Shown: positions 34,693 to 44,784 of the stretch, in pieces
Position numbering within the stretch: position 1 is the first letter of the stretch
How the letters are laid out: the number at the start of each line of letters is the position of its first letter
Assembly: GCA_030544215.1 (NCBI GenBank)
Contig: JARZZO010000006.1
Span: 51,126,501 to 51,190,500, forward strand
Direction of reading: 5' to 3'
DNA: 64,000 bases
Origin: Zantedeschia hybrid cultivar
Taxonomy: Eukaryota; Streptophyta; Magnoliopsida; Alismatales; Araceae
Position numbers and translations under genes: made by a program
The notes under the pieces: generated by a model
Database searches by the model: none
What the model was told of the DNA's origin: nothing
The model's input: only the letters and a program-made list of their open reading frames with translations

Positions 34693-34705
34693 TGGTATCA
34701 GAGCC
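34693..34705 (+). other. Primer-binding site of element G (tRNA-iMet)
   Basis: TGGTATCAGAGCC starts one base after the LTR end. Confidence 0.93.
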
Positions 34706-36277
34706 AGGTTCCACTGTGTTTTCTCCATTTCGATCTCTTTTTGATAATTTTGTAATTAATTCCATGCATGTGATGCGTTCATGAGATGAACACAGCAAGT
34801 TTAAGACAAAATGTAAGCATTAAATTTATTTTATTTTCTGCAATTTTCGTGTGTTCTTCGTCGAACAAAGAACAACTCGTATCGAATTGTTCACGGGCAT
34901 CCCAAGCGTTGGGAAGGGCTCGATGGAGCATGGGATTCCTCCCATGGGGTCGTGGATCGAAGCTATGATCTTGCATCATGACCGGGAGGATAAATACCCC
35001 TAGATTTATTTTTATTTTTACAAAAGCATGGGGTTTCAATCTTTTTTTTTTTGCAGAAAACGAAGATTTGGGGGGTTTTGGAAGAAAACCGCCGGCAACC
35101 AGGGGTTGCCATCGCCGGTGCCGTCGCCGGTGCCCCTGGGTGCCAGCGGCTGCCCTCCGGCCGGGGCCCTGCCGGCCGGCACCTGCGGGGCAAGCCGCCG
35201 CCCCCCACCCTACGCGCAGCTAGGGTTTCCTAGCTGCGTTTGGGTGGGGGGGGCGGGCCCGACGGGCCTGGCCGGGCCCCCGGGTCCGAGCCAGCTGGCC
35301 CTGGACCCGGAGTTGGGTCCGAACCAGGGACCGACTGGGCTCAGCCCAGGTCCGGTCCGGTCCATTGGACCGCTGCCCATTTATTCCCCCTTATTTTCTT
35401 GTTTTTAATCCCTATTTTATCTATTTTTGTTCCAAATTTAAACAGAATTTAATTATTATTTGTAATGAGATTTTACAATAAGATTAAGCTCTGTTTTTAA
35501 TTTTATGGTTCAATAATTATATTAATATGGATTAATGTGATAATTAACAAGTTGTTGTTAATTTAATCTAATTGTTAGATTAAAGGACATAATTGGCGAA
35601 TAAATTTAATTGTTAAATTTATCATTTAATGTCAGTTAATCTTATCTGCATGGAGTGTAACAATCTTGTCAAATTAGAGTTTATGTGCATTTATTTTGAT
35701 GTGCATTAGTTTGCTTATTTGAATTAGATTTAAATTAGCATACTTTGACTTAATGAAAGTTTTCGAAAATTCTAAATCCAATTTTTGATTGGTCCCTAGT
35801 TTTATGAAACCTAAAATTAGTTATTTTCAAAAAATTTTATTTAGCCATTTGATGTGCAATTCATGTGTGGTTTGTTTAACTAAAACACATGGTGGTCATG
35901 GATGGGCAATTTTGTGGATGTGGAATCTGATTGTGTGGTTTGTTATTTATTAATAAATAGAGGTCTGCAAACCTCTCCCTCTCATATTCCAATGTATTTC
36001 TACCTCCCTCCTTGATGTAATCGCCATAAGGCTTCCTCTTTCTATAAATTATCTTGTAATTGAGAATTATGAAGTAATTTGATCGAGGCCGCTGCGCGCG
36101 GAGCAAGGATGATCCAGAACTGCCGACCAGATGAAAATGAAGGAGTTCATTGAATCCATGGGTTTTCTGACTCATGATATAAGTTGTTATATTGTGTATG
36201 TGTGTGCGTTTGACTGTCTGGCTCAAGTCAAACCACAGTGCCGTCCATGACCACACTAATGACATGTATGTGATGCG

Positions 36278-37831
36278 TGTTGGATTTTCTCGGGTTTCTC
36301 CGGATCGCTCACGCAGCGGAAAATAAAATAATACAGCGATCCGTTTTACCGTTTCGAAAAACTAAAAAGTACGATTATCGGATAATTGATTCTCACCGTG
36401 TGCGGATTCGAATCCGCAACCGTTCGGTTCCGTCGGTGCGACACCGCAAGCCGCGCAAGTGCCCGGCCTCTAGCAAAGTCCACGTGATCCTCCTCACGAC
36501 GGATATCCTCACGTTCCTCGTTCTTTGCAGCCCACGAAACCTCCGCCGATCGCCGCAATGATTGCCGCAATGCACGGACGATTTCCCGTCGAACGGGATT
36601 CGGAGAAGCGGCGGAGCAGATCTGGATCTGTCTGGACACCAAAGAGAGAGAGAAACAGAGGAGGGGCGGCTAGGGTTAGCAGCAGCTTGGCCTGCTCAGC
36701 CCATTCGCTATGTTTTATACTAACCGCACGGTAATTTATAAAAACCCCTGGTTTATATAAAACCCACTTATTTATATATCGCCTTGAGAATCATTTGCGT
36801 GCGACCCTCTAAGCCCAAGTACCAGTCCAGTTAATGGCCCAACAAGCCCAGTGACTCCTCACTGGCTTTATTAATCAATTAATAACCCTTTATTAATCAA
36901 TTAATCAATCGAATTGATGTCGCACATCGAATTCGACCGGGCCTCCGATCACGTTGGGTGCTAAGCAACACCGCGTGAACCCGGAAGGTATTGGGGTTAA
37001 GTAACCCACTCTTGAAACCTTTCCGCCGACAGTTACCGCGTGGATATAATCCTTCATTCGTACAATGCTCTCGAGTCAACTCAGGGTAAGGCGAGCTGTC
37101 AAACGCTAACCGGTCGACTCACTTGGATTGGATGCCGCTAATGAATATCGGAAAACTCCTTTCCCGATATTATCGTCCGCCCTGGCCAGGGACTTCTGCG
37201 CATCCTTCCTAGAGCATTCTCTCTCTAAGTACCGAGAGCGAATGATTCTTTATTGACACACAATTCCCTTCGACGATATTCTGCTGTACCCAATCCTTGG
37301 CGTATTAGAATCCCGTGGCTAGAGATTCGTAAACCAAGGTCAAAGCACAGAAGTCCACCGACAAGGTGTCCTTGGTGTCTCAGGTCCGAGGACCATCCAC
37401 GCAACTGCGACAATTGAATCAAGCTGGTTGACAGTGAGGTACAATACCATCCAGCGATTCAGTCGGATCAGTTCAGTGAACTCATTCTCCAATGAGCACC
37501 TACAGATTAGCCTTAGTGTATCCACACAGGTGACTTATGAGATCAATCACCCTCATCATATGAGAAGGAGTAATCTGTACTAGTCTGACCAGATATCCGA
37601 TGTCCTTCTCGGATATCCTCCGACTAGGAACGATTAAGAATATGTGTGTTTAAGTGATCAATCTCATTAGTATGATCTCATCATAATCTGATCACTATAG
37701 CACATATTCATGGACTTCATTATGAAACGATAATTAATGCGATTTACACATAATGAATATTATGCCATTATATTAATAAATGAATGAGATTTACATAGTT
37801 AGATTGGCTTGTAGGCCACCTAAAACTAACA
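36278..37831 (-). mobile_element. Ty1/copia subfamily 1 solo LTR, reverse, TSD ATGCG
   Basis: It runs TGTTGGATTTTCTCG to CCTAAAACTAACA on the plus strand, the reverse complement of a TGTTAG LTR. Perfect ATGCG duplications lie at 36273-36277 and 37832-37836. It is a 1554-bp solo LTR without internal sequence, collinear with 13444-15001 in reverse. The TATA element is at 36712-36719 (minus). Confidence 0.94.
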
Positions 37832-38010
37832 ATGCGTGTGCTTAATATTTGCCAGGTTATTAGTATTTTATAATATATTCGATATATTTAATACTATCAC
37901 CTAGGATGAGACCAAACTAAATAAGTAAAACATTCGTAACAAATTCTAAGCCGGAGCGCGAGTCATTGAGAATGCACCGCGTGGCGCTCCATCAATTTGA
38001 TTAATAGAAC

Positions 38011-38345
38011 TTAATTCAGTAGTGGCAGATACTATGTGTTTACCCGAGGTTTGCCATTAACTGATGAGAGAACTATTGATCATGGCATTAGATGCCTTTG
38101 GATAAAAATAGAGGAACGATATAGTCATCCATGTGTTTACCCGGGAACTATATTTCTACTCTATTTTATCACGTATTGATGGTAATTCTTAGACCGGGGA
38201 TAATGGTCTACTGTGTTTACCTGGGACCATTAATAACCTGGGAGCCAAAATATGATCGGATATTGCAAGGAGTTGCAATTATCATGAGATGATTGCTCTA
38301 AGATAGCGGTATGATACTACGTGTTTACCCAAGGTCATACTGTGA
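38011..38345 (+). other. Four hairpins with a common GTGTTTACC loop
   Basis: Stem 1 is 38017-38028 with 38051-38063. Stem 2 is about 38101-38125 with 38147-38170. Stem 3 is 38201-38208 with 38225-38232. Stem 4 is 38309-38315 with 38334-38340. The stem sequences are unrelated to one another, yet each loop carries GTGTTTACC followed by C/T and a purine-rich G-containing stretch (loops at 38029-38050, 38126-38146, 38209-38224 and 38316-38333). The array lies in the leader of copia element G, 180-510 bases before the gag start. Confidence 0.8.
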
Positions 38346-38363
38346 TGCTTGGAGATTCTGATC

Positions 38364-38435
38364 CCCACTAGGAGACAGTCGGCGTCTCCTGTTCTGTATA
38401 TCTGAAGGTTATACAGTCCGTCGAAAATTAGTGGG
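38364..38435 (+). other. Three-way junction upstream of G gag
   Basis: The outer stem CCCACTA (38364-38370) and TAGTGGG (38429-38435) encloses two hairpins: GGAGAC/GTCTCC (38371-38376 with 38384-38389) and CTGTAT/ATACAG (38394-38399 with 38411-38416). It lies about 90 bases before the gag ATG. Confidence 0.7.
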
Positions 38436-38524
38436 AGTAAACCTAGATAATAAAAGACCATATCTTGTTTTAGTTAATCTGAATATCTGCTAATTATTAA
38501 TTTGATTATCTCCTGTAGGCTAGA

Positions 38525-38905
38525 ATGTCGCACCATAACCCGTTGCGAGGCATACTTGATGCCAACCGTTTGACAGGCACAAATTACTCAGACTGGCTCA
38601 GGAACCTGAAGATTGTCCTCAGGTCTGAGCAGATTGCCTACGTCTTGGATAATGAACCTCCTGCTGAACCAACATTAGATGCCCCAGAGGAGGAAATGAT
38701 AGCGTATGAAAAACGGAAGGAGGATTCCACCATGTCCCAATGCTACATGTTAGCCTCTATGAGCAATGAGTTGTAGAGGCAACATGAAGAGATGGATGCT
38801 AGATCCATCATGCTCCATTTGAAGGAGCTATTTAGTGAGCAGAGCAAAATCGAACGATTTGAGATATCGAAGAATCTGTTCAAGGCTCAGATGGCAGAGG
38901 GAACT
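38525..38905 (+). pseudogene. Ty1/copia gag of G, N-terminal part
   Basis: From an ATG at 38525 the frame shows the copia-type gag (UBN2-like) start: LTGTNYSDWLRNLKIVL, EPTLDAPEE and CYMLASMSNEL. A TAG at 38774-38776 breaks it, and the same frame continues (ARSIMLHLKELF, FEISKNLFKAQMAEG) to 38905, where element B begins. Coding sequence resumes at 47304. The gag would coat the element RNA. It is inactive as it stands. Confidence 0.9.
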
Positions 38906-41421
38906 TGTAACGACCCGCCATCCTATGACCGGAGACCCGGTCACTAAATGGATGTCGGCCCATTAACTGTAGGTTCATACCAGGATCTTATTTGCACATC
39001 TGGAGGAGTAAGCGTTAAACAAGATTAGATATAACATTCACACGGACTACAAGGGGTACAGTGCGCAGGAAGTAAAGTAACAATGTCCGTACACAGTCCA
39101 ACAATAATTACATGTCCAACAAATTAATTAAGTACAGGCAGAAATAAAGTACAACAACATCGGGGCATACCCCGGAAACTGAGATAGGTGCTGGTCCGCA
39201 CACCAAGGAGAACACTACACGCCGCCACACGCCACAAGGTCTACACCTGAAAATGCAGGGAGTGAGCCACACCAAAATTGGGCTTAGTAGGGATCATCCG
39301 ATCCCTCGCCTCCCACACACACACCCACAAGTGCAGTAGCAAAGATACAGGTAATAAAGCAAGTAAAGCTGTAACACGCTACTCCTAAAATCTCGATATG
39401 AATCATGTGCCTTCGGAATGTAACATGCATATTTCTAAAATCATTCTATCAAGGAGCCTACAACTCCCGTCTCGGCAAAACACGTCAACCACTCCTTCGA
39501 AAGTAGGAAACACCAACCACACAGCCGTAAGTGGGAAACACCGTCCACACAAGCACAAGTAGGAAACACCGACCCGCTGAGACCAAACAGTAGGATAGCA
39601 CACTAGCTACTCCGGCCCAACTGGCTCAGGTGGTTACTCCTTCCCTCAGCATGAGTGACTCTCCGAATGTACCACTCCGACACCGGTACTAGCTGACCCC
39701 GGGGTTCACCAGGTGACCCTCTCTCACTAGGCGTCACCCCGCCCACGCCCCCACCGGCGCTGTGCTCACGCCCCCACCAGCACAGGGTGATAAAGCGCTA
39801 CAATGTCACTCCAGGTCCACAGTAACTCAAAACACCAAAACCCGGCACAGTACGATCCGGTCACGTGAAAAGCCCGCGATCGCACTACACACAACGCAGT
39901 GCCATCCGATCATAAAGAAACCAAGTATACTAGAGCATGCACTAACCAACTATCTAGCAGTATGTACATTTTACTGGCATGAATTAGTGTTGTTCTTCCT
40001 TGAATCGCGTCGCCCAAGGCCGACGCCATTCAAGTTCCCTAAACTGGTTCATAAAACAGAGGCCACGGGAATCTGGCCCAAAAGGCGTCGACACCAGAAG
40101 TCGCCTTTTGAAAGGCGTCGATATCCTCCGACGCCATTCAACTGATAAATCCAGAATTTCAGTAAAACATTACCCAGTGGATTTCTTCCTTAAAAGGCGT
40201 CATGGTTACCCGACGCCATTCAAATCGCGTCGTCCACCCATGACATCTTTTAGTTCCAGAATCCCGAGTTGACGGACCCTCAGTCAGGGTGATTTCCTGC
40301 CTAAATGGCGTCATGATGGCCCGACGTCCTTTTGAAAGGCGTCGTCCATCCATGACGTCATTTAGCGGCAGAACCCCTAACTCGTGAAACCTCGAACGGG
40401 GAGGTTTCTGCCCTAAAACGCGTCGTACTGCCTTGATGTCCTTTTGAAAGGCGTCGACCAGGCACGACGCCGTTTAGCGCCAGAAACCTGGTTCCCTGGT
40501 TCGAATCGAGGGTTTCTCCCTTAACCCCAATTGCCCCGAAAAACAGAAGGGGGAGAAAGAGAAGTTCACCCCCCACAAACCTACTACAAAACCACATACA
40601 GGAACACGGCCATACCCACAAGAACACCCCCCCTAAACATGCTCAATCTAGCCCAAAACACATCAAAACACGCCTAGGAAAGCACGAGCAACACATACAA
40701 GGTTCGTCCCCCTACCGGATACTTGAACTCCTCCTGGCTCCGTGTCGCCCAACCGCCGCGCCGCAGACCGCCGCCGGTACCCCCGAGAACGTCGCCACTC
40801 CGCCGGGACGTCGGCCGCCGTCCGGAGAATGGAACGCCGCGAAGGAAGTGGTGGTGGCAGAGGTGAGAGGTAGGGAGGCGTTGGAGTGGTGGAAGAGGAA
40901 GAAGAGGAAGGGAAAGGGAAAGAGAGGGGTCGGAGGAGGCGGAGAGGGAGAGGAGAGAGAGCGAGAGGTGAGAAATGAGGGAAAGAAAGGAGGGCTCGCG
41001 GGGGTCATCAGAAACTACCTAAAACGCGTCGAGCGAGAAGGACGCCTATCAGATGACAGGACGGGCCGTACTGACAGCTGTCTGAAACGCGTCGACCACC
41101 ATGGACGCCGTTCAGCTGACATGTCAGGCACCGTACACTGACATCGCAGGGTGGCAGTCTGAATCGCGTCGTCCATCATGGACGCCGTTCAGACGACAAG
41201 ACAGGGGCCGTACTCTAGCGGCCCGAAACCCGCCCACGTGGCGCCCACGTGGCATAACAGCAAATCGCCTAAATGGCGTCCACCTATCAAGACGCCGTTT
41301 GAAAGGCGTCGTGATGTGTAGACGTCATTCAGAAGAAATTCTCCAGACCCCGCAAGGTCTGACCCAGGGGATCCGGCCCGAAACCGACCCGAAAACCGAA
41401 CCTGAAACCTCAATCCTTACA
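38906..41421 (-). repeat. 3' LTR of element B
   Basis: It runs TGTAACGACC to CTTACA on the plus strand. The terminal hairpin TGACCGG-AGAC-CCGGTCA is at 38926-38943. Hairpin cluster 1 is at about 39998-40488, including an outer stem GGTTTCTG (40403-40410) and CAGAAACC (40481-40488). Cluster 2 is at about 41021-41332. Confidence 0.94.
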
Positions 41422-41434
41422 TTCTCCCCCCCTT
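41422..41434 (-). other. Polypurine tract of element B
   Basis: On the minus strand a purine run AAGGGGGGGAGAA lies against the 3' LTR, as in A and F. Confidence 0.8.
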
Positions 41435-43240
41435 AAAAGAATTTCGTCCCCAAAATTGCCTGCTACGAGTAACGAGGGCGAAAACGCCTCCACTGCCAAC
41501 TCGCATGGGGACTTACCAAAAAGGATAGGGAATTGTTTCCCAGCATCTCAATCGCACGCCCCCAGGTCGCCTCGCTCCCGGAGCGATACTATCACAATAC
41601 TCAGTCCACAGATGCAACCTTGTTCCGGAGGACCTGTCACTAGTGATTCTCTAAATGCACTAGACACTCTGGAAAGGACAAGTCCGCAGCGACCTCAAGT
41701 CCTGAAAGTTCTAACACCTGGGGCGGATCCAGAACACTCCTCTGCAACGAAACACGAAACGCATCGTGCACTCCCGCACGACTGAACGGCAAGGCTCGCT
41801 GGTAATCTTCCTCAATTCAAGCAAGAACGGGAAGAGGCCCAGCACGGCACGGACCCAGCTTACCTTGCTTCTCAAATCTCTTCACACCCATGGAGGGCGA
41901 GACTTGGAAAGACACGAGGTCCCCGACTTCAAACCCAATCGGTCTCCTACCGATGATAGCACAACTCTGGCAACCTAAGCACACTGCCATACCAACCCTA
42001 ATCCTGCTTACTGCCTCTTGCCAATCTCAGACTAGATCACAGGGGATCGGCACAGCCATCTAAACAATGTCTCATAAGGCGCCATGCCAATGCTAGAGTG
42101 GTAACTGCCATGGTACACAAGACCCCACTGAAAACAAACGCTGCTCCCAATAACCTCCTTAGTCTAGGCAACATGTCACGAGTAAAACCTCTCAAATCCG
42201 AATGGCCCCCCTCTGACCGCCCATCAGCCTCGGGATGATAGGCTGGGTTGAAGGCTAACCGCGTACTCAAAGTCTTCCAAAGACTCTCCCCACAATTAAG
42301 AAGTAAATCTCAAGCCCGATCCGACATGATGGACAAGGGCACATCGAGCAGAAAGAGATGATCCGGCTCACAAACAACTCAGTCAACTTACCGACTGACC
42401 AGTCCTTCCTGATAACCAGGAAGTGTACTGACGTAGTCAGTAGTTCAATGGTAATCCAAATCACGCTCCCTCCACCAGGGAATAAAACAATCCTAACACA
42501 TGCCTCAAGTCGCAAGCTCCCATCTCCACACCGGGATCGGCAAGGACTGCAACCACGCTACCGCTGCGCCACTCTGATATTCTACCCTAACCTGCCGACA
42601 ATTCAAGCATTCAATCACAGAATCACCCCTGTCCTCCTTCTCACTAGACCACCTCAACAATGATACGCCTTACTCGATCCGGGAAGCATCATTTATTCTA
42701 GAACAGTGTGCCACCAAAAGGGACACCCGCGCACGTCCTTCATGGTCAAATCACAAAGTCTACCTCTAACCTGACTGTACTACTACCCTACAATTCCACC
42801 TCTGAACTCTGGAGAATCTGCGGTAACTCTGCATCTGTCCTCTAAGTCTTAATTACGGTATGGTCCACTGCTGGCCAACCTGGCTCCATCAGCCTCACGT
42901 GGAATCCGAAAGGGAGATTCCACAGTTGCTCAAATAATCCCCATACAAACAATGCCTCTAGATCTATGGTGCAAACATCACAGCTGCCAACTCTAAGTCA
43001 TAGATGAATAGTTCTCCTCAAGCTTCTTCACTGCCTATAGGCCACAATCTTACCAAGTTGCATCAGAAACGCGCCCAAACCTCGATGTGATGTAACTGAA
43101 TACCCCACAAATTCACCGGAACCTGATAAAAGTACCAACACTGGAGCCCAAGTGAGGCGAGTCTTCAACTTAATGAAACTCCGCCCACACTCCTCAATCC
43201 ACGTGAGACGAACTCCCCTACGAGTCAACCTCAACAAGGG
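41435..43240 (-). pseudogene. Decayed pol remnants of element B (RNase H, integrase)
   Basis: Broken pieces align in order with element A's pol. An RNase H start lies at about 43028-43237 (ECGRSFIKLKTRLTWAPVLV). An integrase core piece lies at 42267-42515 (HFLVIRKDWSVGKLTELFV), another at about 42037-42270 (FNPAYHPEADGRSEG), and tail remnants near 41500-41900. Frameshifts and stops are dense. Protease and the RT catalytic region are missing. No product is expected. Confidence 0.8.
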
Positions 43241-43589
43241 GGGTTGCTATCGAAGAAAACTCCTGGACCAACCATCGGTAAAATCTTGCTAATGCTCTCA
43301 ACGATCGTACTCTTACACGGGGCTCCCCACACACAATCCAACAATCAAATCAATATTAAACTAATTATGTGCCATGATTTCACCAAGATTGATAGACCAA
43401 CATCATTATACAATAACCTTACAAGGTACACATTACAATACCAAATCACCACCACGACCCAAAATACATAAAGAGTGCCACAATAGTTCACAACCACTAC
43501 CTCATAAGATAAAATAAGAGTGTTCATCTATCCCCGTACCTCGGATCTCCACAAGAAGGGCACACAACACTACATAAGGTATCGGGCTC

Positions 43590-44630
43590 CTACTGACCAC
43601 TCGGCCCCTGACTCGTCTTATTCTTCTGGGGACAGTTCCTCGCGAGATGTCCCCTCCTGCCACAGCCAAAACAGCTACCAGCGACCAATGGACACACCCG
43701 GTTGCCATGATACCTACCACAACGGGGACAATAATTTGCCGCATCATGACTCTTTCCCTGCTGCCTGCTAGCCTCAATCTGCATATGTTGGGCCGAACCG
43801 TCCTCATCTTCATCACGTGACGTCCCTTGGGACCCGAACTCAAAGGAACTCGAACCGCCTGACGAAAGGACCGTTGATTTGCTCTTGCCTTGCTGCTTCC
43901 CTCGTACCGATCGCTCCAACTCTTTCGCCATTTGCTGAAATTGAGTCTCCACCGCTGCCGCGCATCGAACTGCTGACGCCAGATCTCTACAACCCTGAGG
44001 TGCCACCATCGTCCTTAGATCATATCGGAGTCCATCTACAAATCTCTCGGTTCTATATCTCTCCTGCCCAGACAAGTGTGGAATGAATCCTCCAAGAGCC
44101 ACAAACTTTGCATGATAATCCAGAACTGACATGTCATTTTGCACCAATTCCATAAACTCTCTTTCCTTGGCCTCCTGGACGTGCCTCGGAAAGTACTGTC
44201 CACTAAACACTCTCACAAATGCCTCCCAAGGGATCTCTCTCAAAGATCTATTTGCAAACATCCTTGTCTTGATGGTAACCCACCATTCGTATGCATTATC
44301 CTTCAGCAAATAGGTTGCCAACAAGGTCTTGTCATTCTCAGCACAATCAAGAACGTCAAACGCCTTCTCCATCTCCTTAATCCAATGAGCTGCCTCGTCT
44401 GAGACTGGTCGACCTGTGAAAGAAGGGGTCTCCAACCTCAAAAGCCGCTCTAACACCGTGAACTGGTCACCTCGGGAATTGGATCCCTCACTACCGTCTC
44501 CCTGCTGGTACCTACCCATAGCTCCAATCATAGCCTCTACGAAACGATCCACATTATGCCCTTCTGCCCCCGAACAACCATCGTCTGATCTCGTACCACG
44601 AGCCAACAAAACTCTCTTCCTCGGCGCCAT
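43590..44630 (-). CDS. Tekay-type gag of element B, intact 346 codons
   Basis: Capsid/nucleocapsid protein of a Ty3/gypsy element that would assemble virus-like particles around the RNA in the cytoplasm. The ATG at 44630 opens an unbroken 346-codon frame. The gag domain is at about residues 70-210 (DEAAHWIKEMEKAF, LLATYLLKDNAYEWW, SGQYFPRHVQEAKERE), a serine/glutamine-rich linker is at 230-290, and two zinc knuckles (CPRCGRYHGNRVC and CFGCGRRGHLARNC) are near the end. It stops shortly after the second knuckle with no link to protease, unlike the fused gag-pol of element A. F carries a broken relative with the same layout. Expression is unknown. Confidence 0.88.
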   Translation of the reverse strand: MAPRKRVLLARGTRSDDGCSGAEGHNVDRFVEAMIGAMGRYQQGDGSEGSNSRGDQFTVLERLLRLETPSFTGRPVSDEAAHWIKEMEKAFDVLDCAENDKTLLATYLLKDNAYEWWVTIKTRMFANRSLREIPWEAFVRVFSGQYFPRHVQEAKEREFMELVQNDMSVLDYHAKFVALGGFIPHLSGQERYRTERFVDGLRYDLRTMVAPQGCRDLASAVRCAAAVETQFQQMAKELERSVRGKQQGKSKSTVLSSGGSSSFEFGSQGTSRDEDEDGSAQHMQIEASRQQGKSHDAANYCPRCGRYHGNRVCPLVAGSCFGCGRRGHLARNCPQKNKTSQGPSGQ

Positions 44631-44770
44631 CGCTACCTCACGAACACGAAAATCAACACAAACACGTCAAAACCTATCACTCTACACCAGCAGCCATCGC
44701 CTGTACAGACTCGTACTTATTGTTGGACTACGATATCTAACCCAGTTTACCGCTCACTCAACCAGACTAT

Positions 44771-44782
44771 GCTCTGATACCA
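44771..44782 (-). other. Primer-binding site of element B (tRNA-iMet)
   Basis: On the minus strand TGGTATCAGAGC lies two bases from the 5' LTR. Confidence 0.92.
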
Positions 44783-44784
44783 AC

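Larger units (their letters stand above)
34706..38524 (+). other. Long leader of copia element G
   Basis: With the solo LTR removed, about 2.3 kb separates primer site and gag start. It is AT-rich except for a GC-rich island at about 35085-35390, whose open frames show no domain. Clear inverted repeats occur at 36208-36233 (GTTTGACT/AGTCAAAC), 37861-37896 and throughout 38011-38435 (separate entries). I saw no protein-coding gene in it. Confidence 0.7.

Noticed and set aside
35028..35452. A collagen-like or glycine/proline-rich gene
   Set aside because: The three frames overlap, start in copia leader sequence, lack a recognisable domain and reflect base composition.
7134..37836. Shared target-site preference (ATGCG twice, GACAC twice, several CCTNN)
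   Set aside because: There are too few insertions, and different element families use the same pentamers. Chance cannot be excluded.
38525..38776. A small host gene of the UBN2/gag-like family
   Set aside because: It sits behind a copia LTR, primer site and leader, and its frame continues as copia gag, protease and integrase on both sides of element B.
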